From contig NW_023601433.1 in NCBI RefSeq assembly GCF_014898055.3, positions 46,123,876 to 46,187,875 of the forward strand: a stretch of DNA of 64,000 nt. The letters are read 5' to 3'. The notes under the pieces were generated by a model. It saw only the letters and a list, made by a program, of their open reading frames with translations, was not told the origin of the DNA and made no database searches. This DNA comes from Talpa occidentalis (Eukaryota; Chordata; Mammalia; Eulipotyphla; Talpidae). The translations under genes and the position numbers were made by a program. Below are positions 24,010 to 34,529 of this stretch, piece after piece (the stretch's first letter is position 1; each line of letters opens with the position of its first letter).

Positions 24010-25750
24010 CATATCAATGATAGTCTATTTTACTTTTGTTAAACCTCTAGAGTAGACATTCTGATTCTTTTCCTAATATTTAATAATCCCTTTGTCAAGG
24101 TCTCTTTTAAGCCTGAATTTAATCCATTTTGCTGCTGCTTAATTCCATTTTTCCTATGATTTTTCAAGTGAAGACAGAAAAGAGTTACTGGCCATTTCCT
24201 GTGTAGCAATCATGCATGTGTATATAAAGATTACCATTAAATAAACATTCTCTTTGGTTAATCACCATAATCCCTTAAATCTATTCAATTCAAAGCCAAT
24301 CTTTTTGTCTTCTTGGGGGTGCTTATTCTCTGAAAATTTTTCTAATTTGCTAGTCTTGTCTAAGTTCAACACCAAAGAAGTAAACTGGACATTCAGGACA
24401 ATATATTTGAAAACCACTGTTTTCAGTAGGAAAAAGAAAAACAAAAGCAGCCTATGCAAGAATATTATTACCTAATTTTATCATTGAGATTGAATTTTAC
24501 TGAAAACATCTCCAATTAGAATTTAAACCTTGCTTTTGTGCATTTGGATACAAAAGGGGGTGTAAAATCCGATGAAAGAATATTTTAAAGAATATTCCCT
24601 CCACCAGAATATTAAACAGATTATTTGTTGGGATATTAGTTTTTAGGGTTGATTTGTAAATTTACTCCAACATAATGTAGTGATAGAAAGAAATACTTGA
24701 TATTTTCCCATCCCTACTGATTCTCTTTGAGGCAGCAAATTTCCTTGGACTGTGAATAGGTTTTCCTGGTGCTTACAGTATCTGTGCCATGAAACTTTTG
24801 GAAAAAAATTACTGCTTTTGTCAAATAGACTAAAGATAGATGCCACCTTCTCCTCTGGACTCTGAAGGAGATCCTCTCCTATATATCACCTCCACTTGGA
24901 TCTACACAAATAGGATTAACTCATTGCTTTCCTAACCTTGATGAGTTATTTATGTGAGCACAAAGGAAAATATACATGAAGCATTTGGAACAGGCCTGTC
25001 ATTCTTAGGACTCAGAATAAAAAAGCTAGCACTTCTTTTTGAAAGTAATTTGTAAATTACCAATTTGAAGATTTATAACCATGATAGAAAATTTTCTTGC
25101 CATTTTGTAAATAAGATTTTTTTTTATAATTGCTCTATTTGTTTTGCTATTTAGAATTTATTCAACTAGCTGTAACACTCATGTCCTGAGAGGTTTACCA
25201 GAGATAAGGGTAAAGTTGACTTTCCATCTCAGCTCTAAATAGCACTATACCAAATTTAACCTTGTGGTTAAGATTTTAAGTTCTCTGACCTTTGACTATC
25301 CTTTACTCTCTCCATCCCTCACATTAAGTCTCAGTTCCTTGAAATTCCTACTGATAAGTCCCTTGTCAAGGCTCATGGCTTCTCTCTTCTCTCTAATGCT
25401 CTATTCCCTCCCCCTTCCATTTCTCACAAGTATAAATTCTGTCTCTATCCCGCCCACAAAATCTTAGAACCTCACCCAATAAACTTATGTGCGATCCATC
25501 TGGTCCATGACTTACAGAGGTGTTGACAAACCACAATGCTTACATGGCCAGTGTTGCCATTGCATGTATGATTTTTAATGAGAAGGATTGGAAATATGGG
25601 CATAATATAATGTGCCCATGAGGCGCTTTCTGAAATACTCAAACTAAGGCTGTTTATCAATCTTCTGTTAGGTTCAGTTAAAATACCCCAGGGGAATGGT
25701 CTGTATCTTTTAAGCACACTGGATCTTCATATGATATGGTATTACATCAT
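24010..25750. other. Unclassified intergenic stretch
   Basis: No gene seen; several short frames on both strands have no domain. No repeat family recognised. Confidence 0.4.
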
Positions 25751-25767
25751 CTCCAAAGATGAAAATT

Positions 25768-26275
25768 GGGCTTCCCTGGTGGCACAAGGGGTTAAGCACC
25801 ACACTATGAAGAAATCCACAGCCTCTGTAGCATGAGTTCTATCCCCGGCTGGCCAGGGAGCAGCCCACATGGTGCAGCAGCCCTCTCCTAACTCACCCGC
25901 TGCTCCCCTCAGTAGTGTACTTCAGTCAATCTGTCTGTTCTGTTCCCCACTCTGTCTCTGGTGAATCTTCTCACCCCCCTGCACCTCTGGCCTGTACCCC
26001 AGTTCTTATATGCATAAATAAATAAATCTTAAAAAAAAAAACCAGCAGCAGCAATTCCTCTGCCCACCTGTGACTATGCAGGTGCCTCTTTTCACCTACT
26101 CTCTCCTCTGCAGAGCAGCAGCCTCCTGCCTGCCCGTGACCTGTCATGGCCGCTCACCTGCAACCATGCAGGCCTCTCTTAGCAATCCTGTTCCTTCGGG
26201 CAACTCTTCCTGCCCCCTTGTATCTATGCAAGTGTCCTTTATTCTACTGTCCCTTTCCCTAATAAACCTGTTCTT

Positions 26276-26305
<30 letters not shown>
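25768..26305 (+). mobile_element. Composite retroposon: SINE plus extra poly-A-terminated module
   Basis: 25768-26041 is the SINE (start gggcttccctggtggcacaa, tail cttatatgcataaataaata, ten or more A). It is followed not by the target-site duplication but by an unrelated module (26042-26275) and a second A-rich tail of AAAAC units (26276-26305). The perfect 14-bp duplication caaagatgaaaatt lies at 25754-25767 and 26306-26319 and encloses the whole composite. Either the two parts were inserted as one RNA or the second part later landed in the SINE's A-tail. Confidence 0.85.
26042..26275 (+). other. Extra 3' module of composite SINE with polyadenylation signal
   Basis: About 234 bp, C/T-rich, with three imperfect copies of a 'cacctgtgactatgcaggtgcc' type word (near 26068, 26157, 26217). 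AATAAA at 26261-26266 is followed nine bases later by the poly-A. It therefore looks like the 3' end of a polyadenylated RNA polymerase II transcript, perhaps LTR-driven. The 103-codon frame 26070-26381 runs through it into flanking DNA and is not a gene. Confidence 0.6.
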
Positions 26306-26306
<1 letters not shown>

Positions 26307-26319
26307 AAAGATGAAAATT

Positions 26320-27585
26320 ACTGGGCTGCAGTTTTCAACCTTGTCATCAGCAAGAAGATATTTAATAATATTGGGGTTTAGAGAAGTTCTTCAGAAAAAA
26401 GCAATATCTTAGGTCTCTGTTTATCAATATTGATCTGTAACCAGGACAAAGTTAAGACAATAATTGCAGACCTTCAAAATAATCATGACTAACTTATCAA
26501 GGTAATAGAGATAAATTTGACGATTGTGTCATGAGACATCTGGACACCCAAAGAATTTCCTCTATAGGGATTTTTCTTTTCAAGAGTGACTGCTTGTCTT
26601 TTTAAACCTAATCCTCCTCCACTTCTACCTCATGCTTAGACATGCTCAAACCAAGATGCTCACACCTGTTGCTAAGTAATAATTCTATTTTAAGAATATT
26701 TAAAAAATACATTAATACTTTAAAAATACATGCTCATGGTTTATCTTTGGATTTTCAGTATATTTGAATCTTCTCAAGGAAAGTGATCTACCACAAGACA
26801 TGGCTGCCCATATAGGAATTTATAGTATCCAGAACAAAGTTGCTTTATTACTAGAAGCCCAAACCTCTGGCTTAAGGGTAGATTATAGCTTTAATCACAC
26901 ACCTTGAGAAACATCCTCAGTGGAAAGGACCTTTTGCCACTGCTCAGTCACATCCCCTCTACCAGGAACAATATTCAGAACTGTGGTGGAATTCTTGACG
27001 AATGTGGGTAACTTCTGCTCAAACCAATACATTAAAATACCAAAATCATATACAGGGAGCTCTATCCCAAATCAGACTAACATCTTTTTATAAAGATATT
27101 GCTTTTGTGGGGGACTGTATTTTTACACTGTGCTAAGGGGCTTCTAAACTATTTATCTTCTGCTTCTCAGTTACCTGTCACAGAGGGTCATCTGCCTGTA
27201 AAAGGGAAACATTTCCATTTTAAAAATAGAAAAGGGCATTACAAATATATTTTGCCTAAAGAAAAGCATTAATGAGATAAATAAGCCCAAATTTTGGTAA
27301 AGTGTCAGCCAAAATATGTTCATCACTGTCAGTGTGAGTTAGTCAGGCAGTGTGCCAATGTTAAGAACAGCCTGAGGCTGTTGCTAAATTGGGATTATGA
27401 AAGTTGTCTTCATACTCAGGGTCTGTATTTTCAGGAAGAAGCAGGATGACTTTCCCCTACTCTGTAAAAAAGAAAGTCTGAAATTACCTGGAGGAAAGCC
27501 TACCTGATTATGACACATTTTAGTTACAATCATCACTCCTACGTGACCACTGGTGCCTCCAGAAGCAACTGCTCAACTCCACAGG
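26320..27585. other. Unclassified intergenic stretch
   Basis: No gene or named repeat recognised. Confidence 0.4.
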
Positions 27586-27589
27586 CCAA

Positions 27590-27765
27590 AAGTATAGTGG
27601 TTACATCATCTGGTGCCTCGTGCTTTTGCTTGAATCTTCAATTTGCCAAGTAACTCTATGACAGTTAACAAATCGCCTAACTTCGTTGTACCTCAACATT
27701 ATGCATAAAACAAAAATAAGATAATGATGAGGAACTTGGGGCTTTTGCAAGAGTCAGGAAAAATA
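27590..27765 (+). mobile_element. MIR (ancient tRNA-derived SINE)
   Basis: Diverged MIR core: 'tgaatcttcaatttgccaagtaactctatgacagttaacaaatcgcctaacttcgttgtacctcaacatt...ataagataatgatgagg' follows the MIR order (polar 'ccttgggcaagttacttaacctctctgtgcctcag' then 'ataataat'). Confidence 0.6.
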
Positions 27766-29650
27766 ATAAAGTGAAAATTTCTTAGATGAGTACTTTGCAC
27801 ACAAATCCATAAGTATTATCTATTATTAATAGAAATACTGAAACCATTTTCCCTGATGTCTATTATCAACATTTCACTCACTATACCTGATTTCATTTCT
27901 ATGCATATTTTACTACCTCAAGGTTCTGTGTTGAAAACATCTCTAAATTCATCGAGCACAGTGCCTAAAAAAACTCTGTGTAATAAAGATAATCCTTTTC
28001 CCCTGCAGTGAAAAGTCTGTACAGTAAAATATTTTGCAAACTTTTAAAAATATTTTCATTTTGTTTAAAAGGCAATATTCTATTAACCTGATTGTTGATC
28101 ATTTATCATTCTACATTAGAATTTACCAATATTTGATTTTTAAATTGTTGTCATCTAAATGATAGGCCAACAAGAAACACTTCTGCTTTAAAATGACTCA
28201 AACTGGAGATGTAAAGTCTGCCCCATCCAGACAGAGGATGATATGGAGCAAGATGCCTCAGGATGAAATTGCATAAGAACGTACCAACGAGCATTGGGAT
28301 GTTCACCTTTTCCCAGGAAGTGACTGTCACTGGGCTATGCTTTGGTTTGGCATAATGCTACTAAGACAGATTCATTAATCATCACAAATAGTTAGTGAAT
28401 GCCTACAGCGCTCTCCAGAACCTGCATGTGTTCCTGAAATATGTGGTTTATAGTTAATTTCTTGTATTTTATCTCTCCTTTATATCTAAAATTGATAATG
28501 ATTTTTCTTTACTACTTGGGAACATAGTTTTTTAATCAATATATTCAACAGATATATATTTTAATAATCACTAACAGTCCATTTTCTTGCTAATATGAAC
28601 CAAATAAAGACAGCAGTGGGATGGGATGTTCTTTCTCCTCAATGCCTGAACACAGCTATTCCCTGATGAATGGGGAGGCTTAAACCAGGAAAAATTTCTG
28701 CTGTCAATGATCTGTGGATCTTTTCCCAGAAGACATTGAAACTGTGTAAGAAATACCACACAAGTCAGGAAATAGAATAATTTTTACTTGTACTATAAAT
28801 AAGTTTATCTTTGGGGGATAGGATTTTATATTTAGAGTGAATTATGTGGCATAACAGAGATGAGTTTGCCCTTGATGAAGTAAGATGAGGTGACAATTGT
28901 TGATTAAATTTTTAAATTATAATCTGCATATCATAGGATATGAGCAATTGTGAAAAATCCCACCAATTACTCTAATATTTAGTTAGATCTAAAGACCTTA
29001 TACTTTTTATACTGTACTACACTAAGTACAATTTTTAATTTAAAATTCATGGGGATAAAGGAGTCAAGTGGAAGCTTTCCTTCTTTTTCTTATTCGTTCT
29101 TTTATACTGAGTTCTTCCACATCTGTTTTAAAGCCCAGTAGATAAAAAATATTTTCTTCCTAAGAACTGAATACTTTGTACATAAAGCAATCACAATACC
29201 ATCATTCCTTTAGATAAAATGTTAAGATAGGAAAGCACACAGAGAGATGTAAACATATACACATAAATACACAAAAAGACATACGCAGACAGACACACAG
29301 ATAGACGTACAAAGACACAGACACACACACAGATAGACATACACACAGCCACAGATCAAGAGATTATTGTAGGTCAAAACTTAAAATAGAAGGAGTGTTG
29401 CTGAAGTTTATAGAAACTAAACCCAGGCCAGGGTTGACCCATACCTAATGAACAGCTATTAACAGAGGCTTTGAAGAAGGTCTCCCTGATAGATTTCAGA
29501 GTATTGCCTATCTCCAGCAAACGGGGCACTTAAACATTTAAAAGACATTGTTGGTTTAACCTTTCTAGTGCAGGTGCATTCATTACTTTGACCTTTAAAA
29601 TCCACTGTAATTAAACAACACAGTTGTGGCCAAAGAATGCATGTATCTCT
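27766..29650. other. Unclassified intergenic stretch
   Basis: No gene recognised; only the microsatellite at 29236-29361 stands out. Confidence 0.4.
29236..29361. repeat. CA/GACA-rich degenerate microsatellite
   Basis: Mixed acac, gacac, agatagac and cacag units over about 125 bp. Confidence 0.85.
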
Positions 29651-29654
29651 GCTA

Positions 29655-29760
29655 TCTAAACTGCTTAATAAACCACCCAAAATTTGGTGACTTAATACCA
29701 CAATTACTATGTATTATCTCTCAGTCAGAAGGTCAGAACGTCTGGAGCTGCTTGGCTTAC
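29655..29760. mobile_element. Possible MaLR-type LTR fragment
   Basis: 'aaaatttggtgacttaataccacaattactatgtattatctctcagtcagaaggtcagaa' resembles the common motif 'aaacttagtggcttaaaacaacacaaatttattatctcacagttctggaggtcagaa' of ancient mammalian MaLR/ERVL LTRs read in antisense. Short and diverged; the name is tentative. Confidence 0.45.
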
Positions 29761-31267
29761 AGAGAAGCTAAAGGTTGATGCGTTGGACAAGTAACATTCA
29801 CAATTTTAAACATGGGGAGAAACAATGGTTATTGAAACTAAGCATCTTCTTACATTCTCTTACAAAATTGTTGCCCCAAAACCAATAAGACTCTTTACTG
29901 GGCTGTCTAACTTGAAAATAATTCCAACCTAGAGCTGATAGAAATTAGAGTAATTATTAAGTCAAGTGTAATAATTAATTTATGCTGAAATATTTTGCAA
30001 TTAATTGATATAGCACTACCTGGATTAACACTAAGATGTTTGCTTTGTATTTGACAGATATTAATACTGACTAGGAATCAGTGTCTTTTAATTAACAAAA
30101 CCCATTTTATTGAGGGCAAGTTAGACTTTTATCAATTAAAATAGTATTTTTCTTTCTGAATGACAATGAAAATTTAGCCTAACACTTGAAAGTCCCCAAA
30201 GATGTAACAATGGGGGGAGGCACTAAACCTAGAAAAGAAACATAAATTACTGTTTATAAGCCTTCCACAATTCTCCCAGAATTGCAGAGGAAGTGTAAAA
30301 CTTAGGACTCATATTTAAAGTAGTAAAAATAGACAGAAATTCTAGCAACTGACATTAAATTGAGTTTGTAAAAAGCAAAATGGACTTGTAGATACTTTTT
30401 TAATTATTGTTTTTATTTTAAAGGAGAAACTTGCCTCATGTTCTGGAATCAATGTATCAAGCTATTATTCCAGATTATTCCCACATTTTTCTTAATAAAA
30501 TCCAATCAAGAAATAAAGAGAGGGGGAAAAAATCTCAGTTCTACATGTGTTTTAAGGCAAATAGCCACAATAAAAGAATCCAATCAAAAAAATAATTGAA
30601 AGACATTTTGCAGGTACAGGCACCTTTACTTACCAGCATGCATCAGAAATTAAAATTCTATTCTTGTGAATAATGTCAAGGTCAGAAGCCCCAAGTAAGA
30701 ACTATATAGCAAAGAGTTTTGGTTTAGAAAAAAGTAAATGAGAAATCAGCTACATTGCTAGCCATAATAAATATTTAACTTCTTCATGCAATGAACAATA
30801 AATTAATTTTTTTTATAGTTAAGTATTTGTTTTTATTTCAATATATCCTCTTCCTTAAGAATTTATTTTTTATTTTTTTTAATAATAAATTTTAACAATA
30901 AATTAATTTTTAAAACTGGGGTATTTCCTTCAGATTTTTTTCTTTTCCTATTCCCTCCAGTTCTGAGACTGTATGACTCTTTCTATGGCTTTTTTGCACA
31001 AAGTATCAGAAACAACCAGATCCCATTCTTTGAATTCACACTGATATCAATAATCCTACCACTCCAGAGATTTTCTCACATGGCCATGGTTTTTAATCAA
31101 TATGCTTTTAAAATGTAGCCAAAGCTTAAATGATATTTTTAGTTACTTCCACTAAAAAGTCATACTGTAGGCCAAGACTAAAATAAGAGAAGACTTTCTC
31201 TCAGCCATGTTATTTTCCATATAATGCAAAGAACACCAAAAAGGAAATTGTAGATCCAAGTTCTTAG
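29761..31267. other. Unclassified intergenic stretch
   Basis: No gene recognised; AT-rich, with long T- and A-rich tracts at 30808-30915. Confidence 0.4.
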
Positions 31268-31281
31268 GGATCCAGGTTCTT

Positions 31282-31580
31282 TTTGTTATTATATTATTAT
31301 TTTTTATGTATTTTATATCATTTTTCATTTTTTTTAACAATGTATGCTTTCTCATATCAGTTATAGTCCCCGTGAAATTCCCACCACCCATTCACCTGTG
31401 TCCCATCACCTTAGTCCTTGTGCTCTTCCCACCCCTGTTTTGATCCTACTCCCTTCTCCCTGGCCCCTGCAAAATGTCTCTGGCTTATAGTTGCCTGTTG
31501 ATTTTGATTTTCACTCTATTAAAATAATTTCCCCCCACTTTATTATAATAACTATATTATAATAACTGGCCCCATGCTGT
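31282..31580 (-). mobile_element. Short 5'-truncated L1 3' end, minus strand
   Basis: 31295-31520 is the reverse complement of the L1 3'UTR in this window, ending on the left in T/A-rich tail sequence ('gtccccgtgaaattccc', 'ccctgttttgatcctactccc', 'atgtctctggcttatagttgcctgttgattttgat'). The 14-bp ggatccaggttctt at 31268-31281 recurs at 31581-31594, a perfect target-site duplication. About 60 bases at the right (31520-31580) are not clearly L1. Confidence 0.85.
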
Positions 31581-31594
31581 GGATCCAGGTTCTT

Positions 31595-33172
31595 AATCTT
31601 ATCCTGGACCACCAGCAAGCTCAAAGACTTGAAACTAGGGCACACTCAGCCATTCCTGGGTTTGTACTCTTAACTAAAGATAGTTTCATTGTTCAACTAT
31701 CAGGATTATTTGAAACTAACCCTTAAGGCTGCTCCAAAATGGCCTAACACTTAAAACTATAAGCCAAAATATGAGACAATTAAGAAATAAACTATTATTT
31801 ACATTCTTCTTTTGAGACTATTCAACTATGACACACCCTACCTGACACTTGGAGACCAGTCAGCTTCATTGCTGAATATACACATTAAATCATCCATCAA
31901 ATATTTATTGAGAATCAACTATATCAATCATGGTAACAGATGCCAAGAAAGAGGTAGCTATAAGTTACACCTACTCCCAAGATTTGCTAAGAGCAGACAT
32001 AGAGATCTGATATAACATGATGCTGTATAACTAAGAGATAAAACAAGTGATCATGCTGTCAGAACAATAATGGAAAATGTCTAACCATTTTGTAAAATGC
32101 AACAATGATTAGGAGGGGTGAGGCTTTAGACTCCTAGTAAAGTTGCTATAAATAAACATAAAATCTATAAGAAACAGTGTGTTTGCCAAGCAAATGCAGT
32201 TTTAAGGCAAGTCCCACAGTACTTCCAATCAATTTTAATCATCCCACTTACACTATTCCAATACAATTGCTGGACCTACCCTGACTTTGGGCACCTTTTA
32301 AAGAAACTAAATGAGTGAGTGATAAATTCACAACTTGGGGCTTATATACTTGCCTGAATTAGAACACATTAAAAAGGATATTGAGGGTTCCACCTGAAAT
32401 TGCACATGCACAGTTGTGCCTATAAAAAGGAATATTGATAAAATCAGGTCATGAATTTTTAACTACACTTTATACACAGGAACCCAATCAAGTTTTTCCA
32501 TCAGTAACTAAGATCTCTTTTCCAAGAGATGCATTGCTTCCAAACAGAAGCTGTTCAGATTTTTACATATATATTTTTTTTCCTAAAAGATTTATCTAAT
32601 CAGATAACATTAGATAATGAGGTTAGTTCTGTAGCGACCTGTAAAAAGGAAGAATTTTTTGTTTTCCTTTTTTTTTTTTTCCTGTGTGGGGGTTACATAA
32701 AGTCATTATTTCCATAATTCTTTTATTTTTTACTTTCATCTTCCTCTTTTCTCATCTTTAACCCCTGCTACAGATGTCAAGTGGTCCAAATAGAAGGGCC
32801 CTTTTATGTGAGAAGAGCACAGGAGAAATGGAGAAAACAAGGGGGAATAAGAGCAAAAGTGGAGCTGACAAGGCAGGCAGTAACTAAGAAAACAAGTTAG
32901 TGAGATCAAACTGAAGACATGAAACTATGATGTGGCAATGGGTGACCAAGAGGAGAAAAGATCTAGGGAGTATCATTAATTAGTATGTCTACATCATCTC
33001 TAAGAATTCAAAACAGATTTTATACCAAGGCAAGTTCCAGATTAGATCCTCAGGCTGCCACATGGACTCAGTATTTTGAGCCAAACAAGATAGTATCTTC
33101 CATGTGTTTCTCTGGGTCCTCTGCTTCCTGTGACTACAGCTGAGGAGGTTACGTTTCCTGAGAAGGAGGGGT
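31595..33172. other. Unclassified intergenic stretch
   Basis: No gene recognised; T-runs at 32574-32582 and 32668-32681. Confidence 0.4.
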
Positions 33173-33174
33173 AA

Positions 33175-33250
33175 AGGCCTCCATGGTGACTTACAGGTTA
33201 AGTCTCAGTGCTCGATCCCAGGCCAGGGAAGAAATCTTTAAAAAAAAAGA
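33175..33250 (+). mobile_element. Internally deleted SINE copy
   Basis: Keeps the SINE head (aggcctccatggtgacttac, aggttaagtctcagtgct), a shortened B-box region (cgatcccaggccagggaa) and the tail (gaaatctttaaaaaaaaa), only about 75 bp. The middle 190 bp is missing. The word ttaagtctcagtgct is close to the copy at 62074 (ttaaattctcagtgct), suggesting the same subfamily. No target-site duplication seen. Confidence 0.7.
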
Positions 33251-34097
33251 TCACCTCCACCTGCATAACTGACAGAATATATCTGAATGAAAGCAAAGTA
33301 CCTGTCAAACTGCAAAGGGAATTTTGTTTATTCACCCAAGCCATAGAAATTTGAGGTATTTTTGCTACCATATAATCTGTCCTATCCTTTACATAATGTT
33401 AATATTTATTTTGAGAGGAGAAAGAAAAAAAAAAAAAGCTTTGTTCGCCAGATAGCATAGACTATCAATGATATTAAAGCCTGAGCTATTCACAAAATGT
33501 TATTAAAATATTAGGTTGTATCTTTGGAGAACTTGTGTCTGTTAAATGCTCTATACCATTATTTCACTTAACCCAGACGTGGGGAGTAGAGTTTAAAGAA
33601 ATCGAAGTTTTTACATGATTTCTAAGTTACGGAACCAGATTTCAACCGAGTGGATCTGACTCTAGAGCTGTGCCCGGAACTTGAGCTCAGGAGTCTGCAG
33701 GGGTTTGAGCTTGAGCTCAGGGGTTTGCCTGGTACAATGTCCATTACTCAGCAGGAGAAATAATGATTTCCAACTTCTGAGCAGACTGGAACTTAGCACA
33801 TTAATTTTTAAATAATGTAACATACAATTTATTTGATAGTAAAAAATAAATGAAAAAAAATATGGGCTATGGGTCTTGTCACAGGTTTGGCTTCTATCAC
33901 TCTCTGAGGGGGATTTTTCATGGGAAAAAAATGTTTCATTTAGGTGGATAAGTGTCACATGAAATCCAGTGCTCCCAAAAAGAAAGGATGCTTCATCTTG
34001 TCTTTTTATTTCAAATGGTAGTTGCAATATATCAACTAGAAGTAGTCTGACGAAATTTCAAACTTACAATCAAAAAAGACATTTCACTGAGATTTAT
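33251..34097. other. Unclassified intergenic stretch with a small tandem duplication
   Basis: No gene. A 30-bp unit cttgagctcaggagtctgca... is tandemly duplicated at 33680-33709 and 33710-33735. The 121-codon minus frame 33662-34027 crosses this duplication (repeated TPELKLK) and has no domain. Confidence 0.5.
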
Positions 34098-34113
34098 CAG
34101 TTGTTGACTTCTT

Positions 34114-34377
34114 TTTAAGATTTATTTATTTATACAAGAACTGGAATAGAGATCAGAGGCATGGGAGAGTGAGAGGATTCACCAGAGACAGAGTGGAGAG
34201 CAGAACAGGCAAATGGACCGAAAGCACTGCTGAGGGGAGCAGCGGGCGCTACAGGAGGGAGAGGTTTGCCATGCTGTGTGGGCATCTCCCTGGCCGGCCA
34301 GGAATTGAACCCATGCCGCAGAGGCTTTGCACAGCTTTACAGCGTGGCACTCAACCTGCTGCGCCACTGTGGAGGTC
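34114..34377 (-). mobile_element. tRNA-derived SINE
   Basis: Minus-strand copy: tail at the left (tttatttatttatacaagaa in plus reading), head at the right (cgccactgtggaggtcc). Flanked by cagttgttgacttctt (34098-34113) and cagttattgatttctt (34378-34393), a 16-bp target-site duplication with two mismatches. Confidence 0.93.
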
Positions 34378-34403
34378 CAGTTATTGATTTCTTAATACCT
34401 TTG

Positions 34404-34404
<1 letters not shown>

Positions 34405-34487
<83 letters not shown>
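34405..34487. repeat. Compound (CT)n(AC)n microsatellite
   Basis: About 22 CT units (34405-34449) passing directly into about 19 AC units (34450-34487). Likely polymorphic. Confidence 0.97.
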
Positions 34488-34488
<1 letters not shown>

Positions 34489-34529
34489 TATTGATTTATT
34501 GTGAACCAGTTAAGAGTTAGTTGAAGAGT

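Noticed and set aside
26070..26381. 103-codon open frame
   Set aside because: Runs from the composite-SINE module across its poly-A tail (giving a KKQNKTKQK tract) into flanking DNA.
33662..34027. 121-codon minus open frame
   Set aside because: No domain; starts near a SINE and ends in a 30-bp tandem duplication.
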